Shown here one piece after another: positions 45,369 to 55,826 of a stretch of 64,000 bases of DNA. Every line of letters starts with the position of its first letter. Within the stretch, counting starts at the first letter, position 1. This DNA comes from DATBGZ01 sp963803115. GTDB taxonomy: Bacteria; Actinomycetota; Actinomycetes; Mycobacteriales; Micromonosporaceae. The notes under the pieces were generated by a model. It made no database searches. It saw only the letters and a list, made by a program, of their open reading frames with translations, and was not told where the DNA came from. Made by a program: the position numbers and the translations under genes. The stretch covers positions 524,727 to 588,726 of the forward strand of contig CAWDLN010000001.1 in the NCBI GenBank assembly GCA_963803115.1, written 5' to 3'.

Positions 45369-45950
45369 GTGTGCCACGAACGCAGAAGGAGGTCGCCGTA
45401 GGAGATCTTGCTGATGCGGTGCTGTGCAGGTGATGAAGGCTGTGGCCCTTCGGCGTCGCCCTGCGGGGGGAGGCGTCAAACCACCTCATGCTGCGTTGGT
45501 TGATGACCGTCGTGGTGAGCGATGAGGAAAAGGCATCCGTTGAGGTGTCAGGTGGGGACCGGGAAGGCGAGCGAGAGCGAACCGCTGTTGACGTGTCGTA
45601 ACGCGAAGTTGGCATCGAAACCGGAGAGGCCAAGAGTCTCCGGGATGAGCCTGGCGGGTGCCCGCCTATTGGCCAGGTGGTGTCCGGCATGTAGGCGGCG
45701 CGAGTCCGGTCTGCGGCTCCTGTACGGAACGTGGGAAGGCGCGTCACGACAAGGCTGCCCGGATCGGTTGGGTGGCGAGAGGGAGCGTCCCGAGGCTGAA
45801 ACCGTAGGGACTGAGTACCGTCGCGTGGCGCGCTGGCGGACCGGCTCGTAGTAGTGGCGAAGCTCCTGTAATGGGGGTGGAGCGAAGGGGCCGGCTCATC
45901 GACGAGTTGTTCGCACGAGCAACCGGGGCGACAGTCCCGGGAGGAGACGA

Positions 45951-46805
45951 GTGGGCAAGTCAGGTTCAGCGGAGAAGTCGTTTGCCATACCGAAGCTGCT
46001 GGTGTGGGAGGCGTACGAGCGAGTCCGGGCGAACAAGGGCGCAGCGGGGGTGGACGGGCAGTCGCTGGCGGCGTTTGAGTCCGATCTGAGGAACAACCTC
46101 TACAAGATCTGGAATCGGATGTCGTCGGGGACCTACTTTCCGCCCCCGATCAAGGCGGTGGAGATACCGAAACCGAACGGCGGTGGGACACGCGTCCTCG
46201 GGGTACCCACCGTGGCCGACCGGGTCGCGCAGACGGTGGCGGCGCTGACGCTGGAACCCCGCACCGAGTCGATTTTTCACGACGACTCGTACGGGTACCG
46301 GCCGAATCGCTCGGCACACGATGCGCTGGCGAAGTGTCGGCAACGGTGCTGGCAGAAGGACTGGGTCATTGATCTTGACGTGGCCAAGTTCTTCGACTCC
46401 GTGGATCACGATCTCATGGTCAAGGCGGTGGCGGCGAACATCACCACCGAGCAGCGGTGGGTGCTGCTGTACGTGAAGCGGTGGCTTACCGCGCCCATGC
46501 AGATGCCCGACGGGAGCCTGCGGCAGCGTGACCGGGGAACCCCACAAGGGTCGGCGGTCTCGCCGGTGCTGGCGATCAATCCGATCGTGGCTGGCTGGAT
46601 GAACTACTACGGTCGGTTCCACCGGTCGCAGCTCTATCCCCTTCTGCAGCGCGTCAACACCTACCTGATGCGTTGGGCGGGCAGAAAGTACAAGCGGCTG
46701 CACTCCTACCGACGGTTCACCGCATGGTGGTCCGGAGTCGTCGATCGAGACCCCGGCCTGTTCACGCACTGGCGGTGGGTGCGCACCTTCGCCGGATTCC
46801 GGTGA
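45951..46805 (+). CDS. ltrA: Group II intron reverse transcriptase/maturase with internal deletion
   Basis: A 284-residue protein where the family has about 420-460. The N-terminal half is intact: VWEAYERVRANKGAAGVDGQ, VEIPKPNGGGTRVLGVPTVA, DSYGYRPNRSAHDALAKCRQ, the first catalytic Asp in WVIDLDVAKFFDSVDHD, and GTPQGSAVSPVLA. At 46573/46574 it jumps in frame to INPIVAGWMNYYGRFHRSQL, the maturase (GIIM) end. The YADD box and thumb are missing. There is no endonuclease domain. The GTG start follows GGGAGGAG. It is inactive as a polymerase; residual maturase function is uncertain. Confidence 0.9.
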   Translation: MGKSGSAEKSFAIPKLLVWEAYERVRANKGAAGVDGQSLAAFESDLRNNLYKIWNRMSSGTYFPPPIKAVEIPKPNGGGTRVLGVPTVADRVAQTVAALTLEPRTESIFHDDSYGYRPNRSAHDALAKCRQRCWQKDWVIDLDVAKFFDSVDHDLMVKAVAANITTEQRWVLLYVKRWLTAPMQMPDGSLRQRDRGTPQGSAVSPVLAINPIVAGWMNYYGRFHRSQLYPLLQRVNTYLMRWAGRKYKRLHSYRRFTAWWSGVVDRDPGLFTHWRWVRTFAGFR

Positions 46806-46808
46806 GAA

Positions 46809-46842
46809 GAGCGGAGTGACGGGAGACTGTCACGCTCCGTTC
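46809..46842 (+). ncRNA. Group II intron domain V
   Basis: Exactly 34 bases that fold as domain V. An 8-bp lower stem (GAGCGGAG with CTCCGTTC, including one G-U) carries the AGC triad. A two-base CG bulge follows, then a 6-bp upper stem capped by a GAGA (GNRA) tetraloop. This is the catalytic core of group II introns. Confidence 0.92.
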
Positions 46843-46882
46843 TGTGGGAGCCCGGGGGTGCAATTCCCCCGGGCCACCCGAC

Positions 46883-46934
46883 AGAAATGCGCGTGAGTCG
46901 ATCTCTGGTCACGCGTATTACTCCAAGGTCGCCA
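46883..46934. terminator. 3' piece of the intron-split hairpin repeat (terminator-like)
   Basis: Begins AGAAATGCGCGTG, the same 13 bases that follow GATCTTGG in the intact copy at 60151. With 45356-45368 it forms a hairpin of about 60 bases (GCGATCTTGG against CCAAGGTCGC, one mismatch). It lies directly downstream of doxX on the minus strand, so it probably terminated that gene before the insertion. Confidence 0.75.
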
Positions 46935-46947
46935 GCGTCGGCCGCGG

Positions 46948-47367
46948 TCAGCTGATGTTGAACAGTGGACCGGTGATCATGAGGCCCAGGTCGTGGCCGG
47001 CGAACGAGAAGAGCGCGAAGAGCATCAGCGACGCGCCGGCGAGTGCCGTGTCCTTGCTGAACTGGACTATCTCCATCTGGCGGGCTTGGGCGTCGGTCTC
47101 CTTCCAGAACCCGTGGACCAGCACCGCGGTTGGAAGAAGGAAGACGACGAGCAGCAGCGCGCCGAGATCGGCCCAGATGCCGAGCAGGACCATGATGCCG
47201 CCGGCCACCAGCAGGACTCCACCACCGAGCACTGCCGGCATTGGCATTGGCACGCCCCGTGACCCCGCGTACTGAGCCATGCCCTTGCGTTGAGCGAAGT
47301 GGGCATAACCGGACGTGAGGAAGAGGAAGCAGAACAGGATTCTGCCGATGAGCACGATGACGTCCAC
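46948..47367 (-). CDS. DoxX-family membrane protein
   Basis: A 139-residue protein with four membrane helices. LIGRILFCFLFLTSGYAHFA is the DoxX opening, followed by VLGGGVLLVAGGIMVLLGIW and LLLVVFLLPTAVLVHGFW. In mycobacteria DoxX takes part in a membrane oxidoreductase complex; the role here is unknown. The GTG at 47367 was chosen because GGGAG precedes it and the first helix begins there. Confidence 0.88.
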   Translation of the reverse strand: MDVIVLIGRILFCFLFLTSGYAHFAQRKGMAQYAGSRGVPMPMPAVLGGGVLLVAGGIMVLLGIWADLGALLLVVFLLPTAVLVHGFWKETDAQARQMEIVQFSKDTALAGASLMLFALFSFAGHDLGLMITGPLFNIS

Positions 47368-47600
47368 AACGACTCCCTGACTCTCGGAAGGTTGTCGAAT
47401 CAACCTCTGCGGCGAACAAGTTACTCTCTTCACGCGGCCGAGTCGATGACATCGGCGTGCGGATACTCCTCGATGAGGCCGCGGCGCGCGTGCCGGCCGT
47501 TACATCACTAAAGGTAACTATTGACGTTTCTCAAGCCAATCGCTAACGTCCGCGCTTGCGTCGAATCGACGGCGGCAGCTGCGACGGGGAGATGGCCACA

Positions 47601-50600
47601 ATGGCTCGATTAGCTGGTTCGCGTTCTGGTCGGCTCCGTGGCGCACTGGCCGTGCTCCTAGTACTGGCGTTGGTGAACAGTCTGTTGTTCACACCAGCTC
47701 GCTGGTTGGATACGCCCGCTGCCGCAGCCGCTGCGGATCCCGGAACCGACACGGACGCGTCCGTGCCGGTGTCGCCAGTGGCGGCAAAGCGTGTTGCCAA
47801 GCCCACGGTGCCTCCGATGCTTGCAGATCCGCCGGTGTGGCCCGGCTCGGCGTCGGCGGTCGTGAGTCTCCCGGCTGACGCCTCTGGAACGAGGGCGGCT
47901 GAGTCGGCGACCGTCGGCGGGCTACCAGTCAAGATCGCCCCGGTCGAGGCGACGAGTGACGTGCTCACGCAGCGGTCGGTCGCCACGGCCGGCGTTCCGG
48001 TTGGCCCGGGCCGGGTCCAGCTCGATGTGATCACCGGAAGCGTGTCTCAACGGCTCGGCTCGCCGGTGGCACTCCGATTGACCCGGATCGACGGCGGTGG
48101 ACCGGGCAGCGTTCAGGTCGCGGTGAGTTACTCGGCGTTCCGGCATGCCTATGGCGGGGACTACGCCAGTCGGTTGCGGCTGGTAGCCGTACCACCGTGT
48201 GCGTTGACCTCACCGCAGGACGCTGCCTGCCAGCAGCGGCTCGATCTCGGTGCCGTGAATGACGTGCGGGCTGGGTAGCTGTCCGCGCAGGTGGACCTCG
48301 CCTCCGTTACTGCACCTCGGGCACCGATCACCGAGAAGCAGGCTGCGCTCGAGGGTGTTTCGGCAGTGGAGCCGGCCGGCTCGGGCACCGCGGTGGAGGC
48401 CGTCGTCATGGTGACGGCGTCATCGTCGTCGGATGTGGGTGACTTCTCGAAGACGAGTTTCCACACGTCCGCGGTATGGCAGGCGGGGAGGTCCGGCGGC
48501 GAATTCAGCTGGTCGTACCCCATGCCGGCGCCGCCCGTTCCGGGCCAGCTGGCGCCGGATGTCGCCTGGCACTACTCGTCCGCGGCCGTCGATGGGCAGA
48601 CGGTTGGACAGAACGTGCAGCCGTTCTGGGGTGAGGGCTGGGACGGCTCACAGAGCGGGTATGTCGAGCGGTCGTACCGTGCGTGCCGCGACGACACTGC
48701 GAACTCGCCGGTCTATCCGAACGCAACGAGCGACCTGTGCTGGCGGCTCCCGAACGCCCGCATGGTACTCAGCGGAAAGTCGGTCGAGCTGGTGCTGGAC
48801 GACGCCACGCAGAAGTGGCACACCTCTGACGACGACGCGGCCAAGGTCGAGCTCCTGACCAACGACACCGTCAATGGTTCCTTCAACAATGAGCACTGGA
48901 AGGTCACCACCGCTGACGGCACGCAGTACCACTTTGGACTCAACCGCTTGCCAGGCTGGCAGTCGGGTGACCGGGAGACCGGCTCAACGTGGACCGCGCC
49001 GGTATTCGCCAACCATGGCGGTGAGCCATGCTTCAACGGCGGCGGCTTCGCGGTGTCGTGGTGTTCGATGGCCTACCGATGGAACCTCGACTATGTCGTG
49101 GATCGGCTCGGCAACACAATGTCGTACTGGTATTCCCAAGAGACGAACCGGACCGCGTTGGCCGGCAACCCGTCGGCGACCACTACATACGTGCGCGCCG
49201 GGACGCTCGACCGCATCGAGTACGGCACCCGTGCGGGCACCGGAGCCGCGCGTGAGTCATCCCCGACGGCGACTCCGCCAGCGCGGATGGTGTTCAGCTT
49301 CGTGGACCGGTGCTGGTCGGGGTCATGTCCAACGCATGATCAGGCAAACTACCCGGACACACCGTGGGATCTGGACTGCGCTGCCGCTCCGTGCTCGACC
49401 AATCTGGCGCCGTCGTTCTGGTCAGGCCGGCGAATCGCGATGGTCGCAACCGAGGTGTGGTCGGGATCCGGCGCCACGTACAACCGAGCCGACGAGTGGG
49501 CGTTCGGGGTCGACTTCCCCGGAGACGCTTCTGGCAATCCACTGTGGATTACCTCGATCACCCATACCGGCAAGGCGGGCGGCACGATCACACTGCCGTC
49601 GACCCTGTTCTACGGCGTACCGATGCAGAACCGGGCCGACTACGACCCCAACGGCACTATGGCCAACCCGATGAAATACCGGATCACCATGGTGCGGACC
49701 GAGTCCGGTGGCGAGTTGGACGTGAGCTACTCGGCCCAGGATTCCGGCTGCCAGTTCGGTGGCGCGTTCCCCGACCCGGACAACAACACGAAGCGCTGCT
49801 TCCCGCGCTACTGGACGAACCCTTCGGGCATGTCCGGCTGGGCATGGTGGCACAAGTATGTCGTGACCAAGGTCGTTGAGAAGGACCTCGTCGGCGGCTC
49901 ACCCGACATCGAGCACGCATACACGTATCTCACTGACGGGGCCAGTACCGCTGTCATGTGGAATCACGACGACGGTGCGATGATCTTCTCAACCCCGGGC
50001 GCATTCAAGTCGTGGGCCGACTGGCGTGGCTACCCGACGGTCGTCGAGGACACCGGTCCGCCGACCGGCCAGCGATCACAGACCCGCACCCTGTACTTCC
50101 GCGGGCTAGCGCAGGACATGACCGACGCGGGCGAGGGCACGCGCAGCTCGACCCTGACGAACTCACTGGGCGAGGTCAGCCAGGACTACCATCAGTTCGC
50201 CGGTCTAGCGCATGAGGTGCAGACTCTCGACGGCCCCGGCGGGCAGGTGCTCAGCAAGGTGATCACCGACCCGACCCGGGTGGCGCTCACCGCCACCGAG
50301 ACGCACAGCGACACGTGGACCTACCCGACGCAACTATTCGCGTATATCACCCGCACCGCCAAGGACCGGACACTGACCTGGTTGCCGGGCACGAGCAGCT
50401 GGATGGTCGCGCAGACTGTTCGGACGTGGAACCCGACGTACGGCGTCGTGGCCACTGTGGACGATCAGGGCGACACTGCGACCACGAACGATGACACGTG
50501 CGGCCGGTACTTCTACACATTCCCCGGGACGGGGGCGCCCTATCTCGTCAACTTCCCGCACCGCGTCGAGACGGTCGGTGTCAACTGCGCCACGACTCCG

Positions 50601-53600
50601 ACCTATCCGCAGGACGCCGTCTCGGACACTCGCTCCTACTACGACGGTGCGACCTCATACACGACTGCGCCGACCGCGGGAAACGTGACCCGCCTTGACG
50701 CGGTCTCGTCCTATAGCGGTGGCACTCCCATCCCAGCCCGGCAGACGACGACCGTCTTCGACCAATACGGTCGGGCGACCTCGATCAAGGACGGTCTCGA
50801 CCACGAGACTCTCCTCGCATACACGCACACCGGGGGCCTGGTCAGTAACTACACCAAGACGAACGCTCTCGGCCACGTCACGTCAACCACGTTGGACACC
50901 CGGCGCGGAATTCCGCTCACGGTGACTGACCCCAACGGCAAGGTCACTACAGCGTCCTACGACGCGCTTGGTCGCCTGCTCAAGGTGTGGCGCCCTGGTC
51001 ATCCGACCTCAGGCACTCCGGACCAGGAGTTCCAATACACCCTGCAGCAGGCCGCGCCATCCTTCCTGCGCAGCCGCGTCATGGGGCCTAACGGCAATCA
51101 GATCGATTCGTACGAGATCTACGACGGGCTTCTGCGCAGCCGGCAGACTCAGGCCACCGCTCCATCCGGCAAGCGAACCATCACCGATGCGCAGTACGAC
51201 GGCCGCGGTCTCGTCGTCAAGTCGTCCCAGTTCTATGACTCGACCGCGGTACCGGGCTCAACGCTCGTAGCCGGCGTCGATACGTCCATTGACAATCAGC
51301 AGCGGCTCACCTACGACAACGCCGGACGACGACTAACCGACGAACTGTGGTCCAGGAACGTCTTCAAGTGGAAGACCACATCCGTGTACGGCGGCGACCG
51401 GATCGGGACGCTGCCACCGACCGGCGGAACCGTCACGCAGGATGTGCTTGATGCTCACGGCCGGGTCGTACAGCGCCAGCAGTACACCGGAACGACGCTG
51501 ACTGGCACGCCTGACATTACGACGTTCAGCTATGACCACGCCGGACGCCTCGTCACCACAACCGATCCGGCTGGCGGGCAGACCACCTTCCAATACGACC
51601 TTCTTGGACGACAAACGCAGGCGATCGATCCGGACACCGGAACGTCAAGCAGCACGTACGACGCCGCAAGCCGTCGCGTAACTTCAACCGATGGACGTGG
51701 CCAAACCCTGGCCTACGTGTACGACGTCCTCAACCGGCTGACCGAGGTTCGCGACGATTCGCCGAGCGGTGCGCTTCGTGCACAGTGGACATACGATCCG
51801 ACCGGTGCCAAGGGTCAGCTCGGCTCGTCGACGCGCATGGACGGCGGGCTGGCCTATACCTCAGTGATCACCGGCTACAGCAATCTGTATCAGCCAACGG
51901 GCACAACGGTCACCATCCCGGCGTCGACCGCGAACGGGTCCCTCGCGGGTAGCTACACCACGAGTGTCAGCTACAAGACCAACGGAGCACCGGCCACCGT
52001 ATCCCTGCCCGCGGCCGGTGGCCTGCCTGCGGAGACAATCACCACCGCGTACACGACCCAGGGCTATGCCTCAACCCAAACCAGTCCACTCGGCTCGTAC
52101 GTCAGCTCTACCAGCTACGCCTTCGATGGGATCGTGACCCAGCAGCTGTTTGGCGCGTCGGGCGCCCGGGTCAAGGTCGCGTATTCCCTGGACGCCGCGA
52201 CCCGCCGGCTCACCGCCGTCGCCGCCTCCACCGAGACGACGACGGTTGGCACGTACACGTCCAAGTTCTCTACCTCGTATGGCTACGACCAGGCGGGCAA
52301 CGTCACCTCCGCCGCCGGTAAGGCGAACACCGGTGGTGGACTTGTGGCCGATCAGGAGGAGTGCTTCCGCTACGACTACCTGCGTCGACTCACCACCGCG
52401 TGGACCCAGACGTCGGGGGCCTGCAACACCCCGCAACGCAGCGGCGCGGATCCGTATTGGCGCACGTGGTCATTCGACTCTGTCGGCAATCGACTGTCCC
52501 AGGTGGACAAGAACGCGTCGACGGGCGACACCACGTGGACCTACGCTGTGGGCGCCCCAGTTGGTGTCAAGGAGCACCAGGTCAAGACGGTCACTGCGAC
52601 CGGCCCAGCGGCGGGTACCCCGACGCGCACGTTCGGGTACGACAACGCTGGCAACACCACGGCTCTCACAACCGATACCGGCGCGTCTCAGACGCTGACG
52701 TGGGACCGGGAGGGCCGTCTCGCCACCTTGGTGAGCGCCGGTGCCACCACCAGCTACCTGAACGACCCGCACCGCCAACGCCTCATCCGTCGCGACCCCG
52801 ACGGCACCGCGACGCTGTACCTGAGTGGACAGGAGCTGAAGAAGAGTCCATCCGGCACCGTCACCGCTACCCGCTTCTACGGCAGTGTCGCCAGCCGCAC
52901 CCCTACCGGGCTGACCTGGCTCGTCGCCGACGCGCACGGAACCGCCCAGATCGCCGTCGACCCTGCCACCCTGGCCCCGACACGCCGGCGCACCATGCCC
53001 TACGGCGAACCCAGAGGAGTTCAGCCGCCGTGGAACAACGACAAGGTGTTCGTCGGCGGTACGGCGGACCCGACGGCACTCACGCACCTCGGCGCCCGAG
53101 AGTACGACCCCACGATCGGCCGGTTCATCAGCGTCGATGCGGTGCGCGATCTACAAAACCCCCAGCAGTGGCACGGCTATGCGTACGCCGGCAACAACCC
53201 GACGACATCGAGTGATCCGTCAGGGCTGTACTTCGTCGAGGGCAACAACGGCGAGGGCCAGCACACGATCGCAAACGGCGGGGGATCTGCGGGCGCCGCC
53301 ATGGTCGCGGGTCAGCTCCGCGGGTTCCCACTGTGGGCAAGGATCGACAACTCCACATTGGGTGGCGAGGTTGCCAATCCAATAACGGTTCGACAGCAAG
53401 TCAACCTCCAGTTCAACGGAGGTGCCGACAACCTCGAGCTCGAGTTCTCGAATCTTAATCAGTTCCAGCAGCGTGATGTGCTCGCCTATGTCTGGTGCTA
53501 CAACAACCCCGCCGCGTGCAAGAAATACCTAGATGAGCAAGAGCACGCGCAGCTCAGCGCCATCGGGTCATTCCTGTGGGAACTCACCGGCATTCCCGAC

Positions 53601-54473
53601 GCGATCGACTGCGTACACGGCAGCGTATCTGGCTGCGTCTGGACGATCGTCGGCTTCGTCCCTTTCGGCAAACTCAAGGGCGTCGCCGAGGGTGCCGGCG
53701 CCGGCGCTGACCTTCTCGAGATAGCTACGAAGACCGAGAGGGCGTTCTGCAGCTTCTCCGGTGATACCCGCGTACTCATGGCCGACGGCACGACCAAGCC
53801 GATCGCTGAGGTTGAACCTGGCGATATAGTGCTAGCGGCTAATCCTGAGAGCGGTGAACAAGGCCCGCACGTCGTCACGAAGCTGTGGGTGCATGAGGAC
53901 TCCATCCTCGACCTCGAGCTCGAAGATGGCTCCCGTGTCACAACGACTGAGGACCACCCCTACTGGAACGCGACCGACGAACGTTGGGAAGAGATTCAAT
54001 CGTTCGATCGAGGGGAGAGGCTAAGGACTCCGTCCGGGGGGACCGTTGCCACGCAAGGGCTGATTTGGCCAACCATGCATACGGCCGCCGCGTACAACTT
54101 GACCGTTGCCGATTTGCACACGTACTACGTGATCGCAGGCGACAAACCGCTGCTGGTGCACAACAACTGCGGTCCAATCATCACTCAAGCTGGGCTCGAT
54201 CACTCCTTTGACAGGCACGCGGCTCAATGGTTCGGGCGCGACGTTAGCCGTGCGGACAAGATGGCTGAGTGGCAGGGCCTGGTTGAGAGGGCGGCCGGCA
54301 GTACTAAGGTAGTTCCATGGAGCAGTGGCGGAACTCTTACCGACGCGTACCTAGCCAGGATCGACGGCAAGTGGTTCGTGGCACAATTTGACCGCTCGAC
54401 CGGCGATCTTGTGACAGCGTTCGTCCCGAGCAACAGCCAGGTGGGCGCAATGCTCAGTCTGCTGGGGAAGTAG
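47601..54473 (+). CDS. Secreted RHS/YD-repeat polymorphic toxin with HINT domain (in-frame TAG at 48276)
   Basis: About 2,290 codons in one frame, interrupted by TAG at 48276-48278. The N-terminus is a signal/anchor (GALAVLLVLALVNSLLF). A large domain (FSWSYPMPAPPVPGQLAPDV) precedes YD repeats (GRLVTTTDPAGGQTTFQYDL). The RHS core motif is LGAREYDPTIGRFISVDAVR with NNPTTSSDPSGLY. A HINT domain runs from Cys at 53748 (CSFSGDTRVLMADG) through TTTEDHPYW to VHNNC at 54170. The last 100 residues are the toxin (GLDHSFDRHAAQWFG, GKWFVAQFDRSTGDLVTAFV). HINT would release the toxin, and the shell would carry it out. The TAG may be a substitution or compensating indels; readthrough cannot be excluded. 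Confidence 0.85.
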
Positions 54474-54474
54474 C

Positions 54475-55235
54475 ATGGACGCTCTCTACCCAGAGCCACC
54501 TCACCTCACGATTGCGGTCTACCCTGGGCTAGATGAGGTTGAGTGCTTCGCCAATGTGTGCGCCCTAGTCGAGGAGGCGGACTGCACGCCGAACGGCGTA
54601 GTCGAAGTTTTACCATGGGACCGCACCTTTGAATATCGCTCGGACTTGGCTGATGTAATCCAAAGGCTCCGTGTCGATGGCGGCCGTCATGCAGCCATTA
54701 TGGCTGGTGACCCTGCGACAGGTAGGCCAGTAAGAGCAGGGTTCGCCCACAGGAAGCTTGGAGTGGTGGTGGCGGAGTATCTTGCTGCTCCCTCCGGAGA
54801 TCAACATCCAATTGGGGTGTCGCTTGGTGCCGGCGCCCTGGGTGTCCCACGTGACCTGTGGAAAGGGTCTGACCGTGCGAAAGCAAGCCAACTCGCTCAA
54901 TGGTCCACGGATTTGCTGAGGGTCACGTCGGCCTCGGGCATCGCACTTTACGGCGGAATCGCGACGAAACCACGTTGGACCCCGTCGTCCTGCGAGGTGG
55001 TGCGCTCTTGCCCTCGGAAGTCTTCGCTGCGAATGCTCTTCTCGCCGCGGATTCGACGCTCAGGCCGACACTCCTGAAAGACTTTGGCCAGCTCGTGATG
55101 TGGAAGCATGGCGCATTTTTTTCGGCGTGGGCGACCTTCAACGATCAGCAAATTACCCTTCCTGGAATTCCACATAGGTTCCGCTCAAGCAGCCGGGCGC
55201 TGGGAAGAGCGGTCTCGGCTCCGCCCATTGCCTGA
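54475..55235 (+). CDS. Candidate immunity protein for the RHS toxin (frameshifted)
   Basis: The ATG lies one base after the toxin stop, the place of an immunity gene. The protein begins DALYPEPPHLTIAVYPGLDE and continues with DLADVIQRLRVDGGRHAAIM and AGFAHRKLGVVVAEYLA. At about 54965 one G is missing: in the next frame ETTLDPVVLRGGALLPSEVF follows and ends at 55235, giving about 252 residues. Read without correction it stops at 55077. I do not recognise the family; there is no signal peptide or membrane helix, so it would act in the cytoplasm. The role rests on position only. Confidence 0.6.
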
Positions 55236-55475
55236 TCCGGAATCTCGTCGCTCCGACGATCGCACCGCGACCGCGACCGCTCACCAACTGCATCGCCGCC
55301 TGTTCGGCGTCCTACAGGAAGTGGGCTCCGCGGAGCCCTGTTCAAGGTTGCGCGGCCGACTGGGATCTGCACATTGCGAAAGAAACCGGCGTTGATGTCA
55401 TCAGCGCTTCGAAGACCACAAGGGACCTGAGTAGAACCCCTGAGCGAGTGAGCCATCCGCTAAAGCGGAAGAAAG
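55236..55475. other. Gap between immunity candidate and zinc-ribbon gene
   Basis: 240 bases with no start-to-stop gene. One plus-strand stretch reads DLHIAKETGVDVISASKTTR, which looks protein-like and may be a fragment of another toxin or immunity gene. Confidence 0.3.
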
Positions 55476-55718
55476 ATGTCGACCGTGAGCGGCGTCCGTG
55501 TTGTTTGCACACACTGTGGCAAGGACAGGCTGCGCCAGCAAGTTGTTGGGGCCACCGGACGAGAGTTCACGCTTTGTCCGGAGTGTGACTCGATGTGGCT
55601 GGCCGGTGAAGACACATCGCAGCAGCCCACGAAATGGCTTGGAGACCTGTTTCAACCCGGTGCCAGGGTGGCGTACTGGGATCTCATCGAGCCTGTCACC
55701 GCCAAGATCGAAGATTGA
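55476..55718 (+). CDS. Small zinc-ribbon protein
   Basis: An 80-residue protein with two CxxC knuckles (VVCTHCGKDRL and TLCPECDSMW), hence a likely zinc ribbon. It is followed by a helix and a WDLIEPVTAKIE end. It may belong to the RHS locus as an accessory or orphan immunity protein, or be independent. No named family was recognised. Confidence 0.6.
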   Translation: MSTVSGVRVVCTHCGKDRLRQQVVGATGREFTLCPECDSMWLAGEDTSQQPTKWLGDLFQPGARVAYWDLIEPVTAKIED

Positions 55719-55826
55719 GTGACGCTCAAGCCGGTCTCTTGCGCTCGGAGCGCAAGCTTCGTCCCGACTTGGCGACATTGGGGTGATATGGGCCGCTGGA
55801 CATAGATGCGCGTAGGCTCTGAGAAC

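Larger units (their letters stand above)
45369..46882 (+). mobile_element. Group II intron, internally deleted
   Basis: A 1,514-base group II intron. The 5' end GTGTG matches the GUGYG consensus and the 3' end is CCGAC. Domain V (46809-46842) and a domain VI-like stem (about 46850-46876) follow the ORF. Both boundaries are fixed by an uninterrupted copy of the target repeat at 60141-60200. The encoded reverse transcriptase lacks its catalytic centre, so the intron cannot move by itself. Splicing with help from another maturase remains possible. Domains I-III should lie in 45369-45950. Confidence 0.9.

Noticed and set aside
48276..48278. Pyrrolysine or other recoding at the TAG of the RHS gene
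   Set aside because: No pyrrolysine machinery is seen and RHS proteins are not known to use it; mutation or sequencing error is simpler.
55719..55826. SAM-type riboswitch before mtnA
   Set aside because: The leader is short and shows no SAM-riboswitch core or strong stems.
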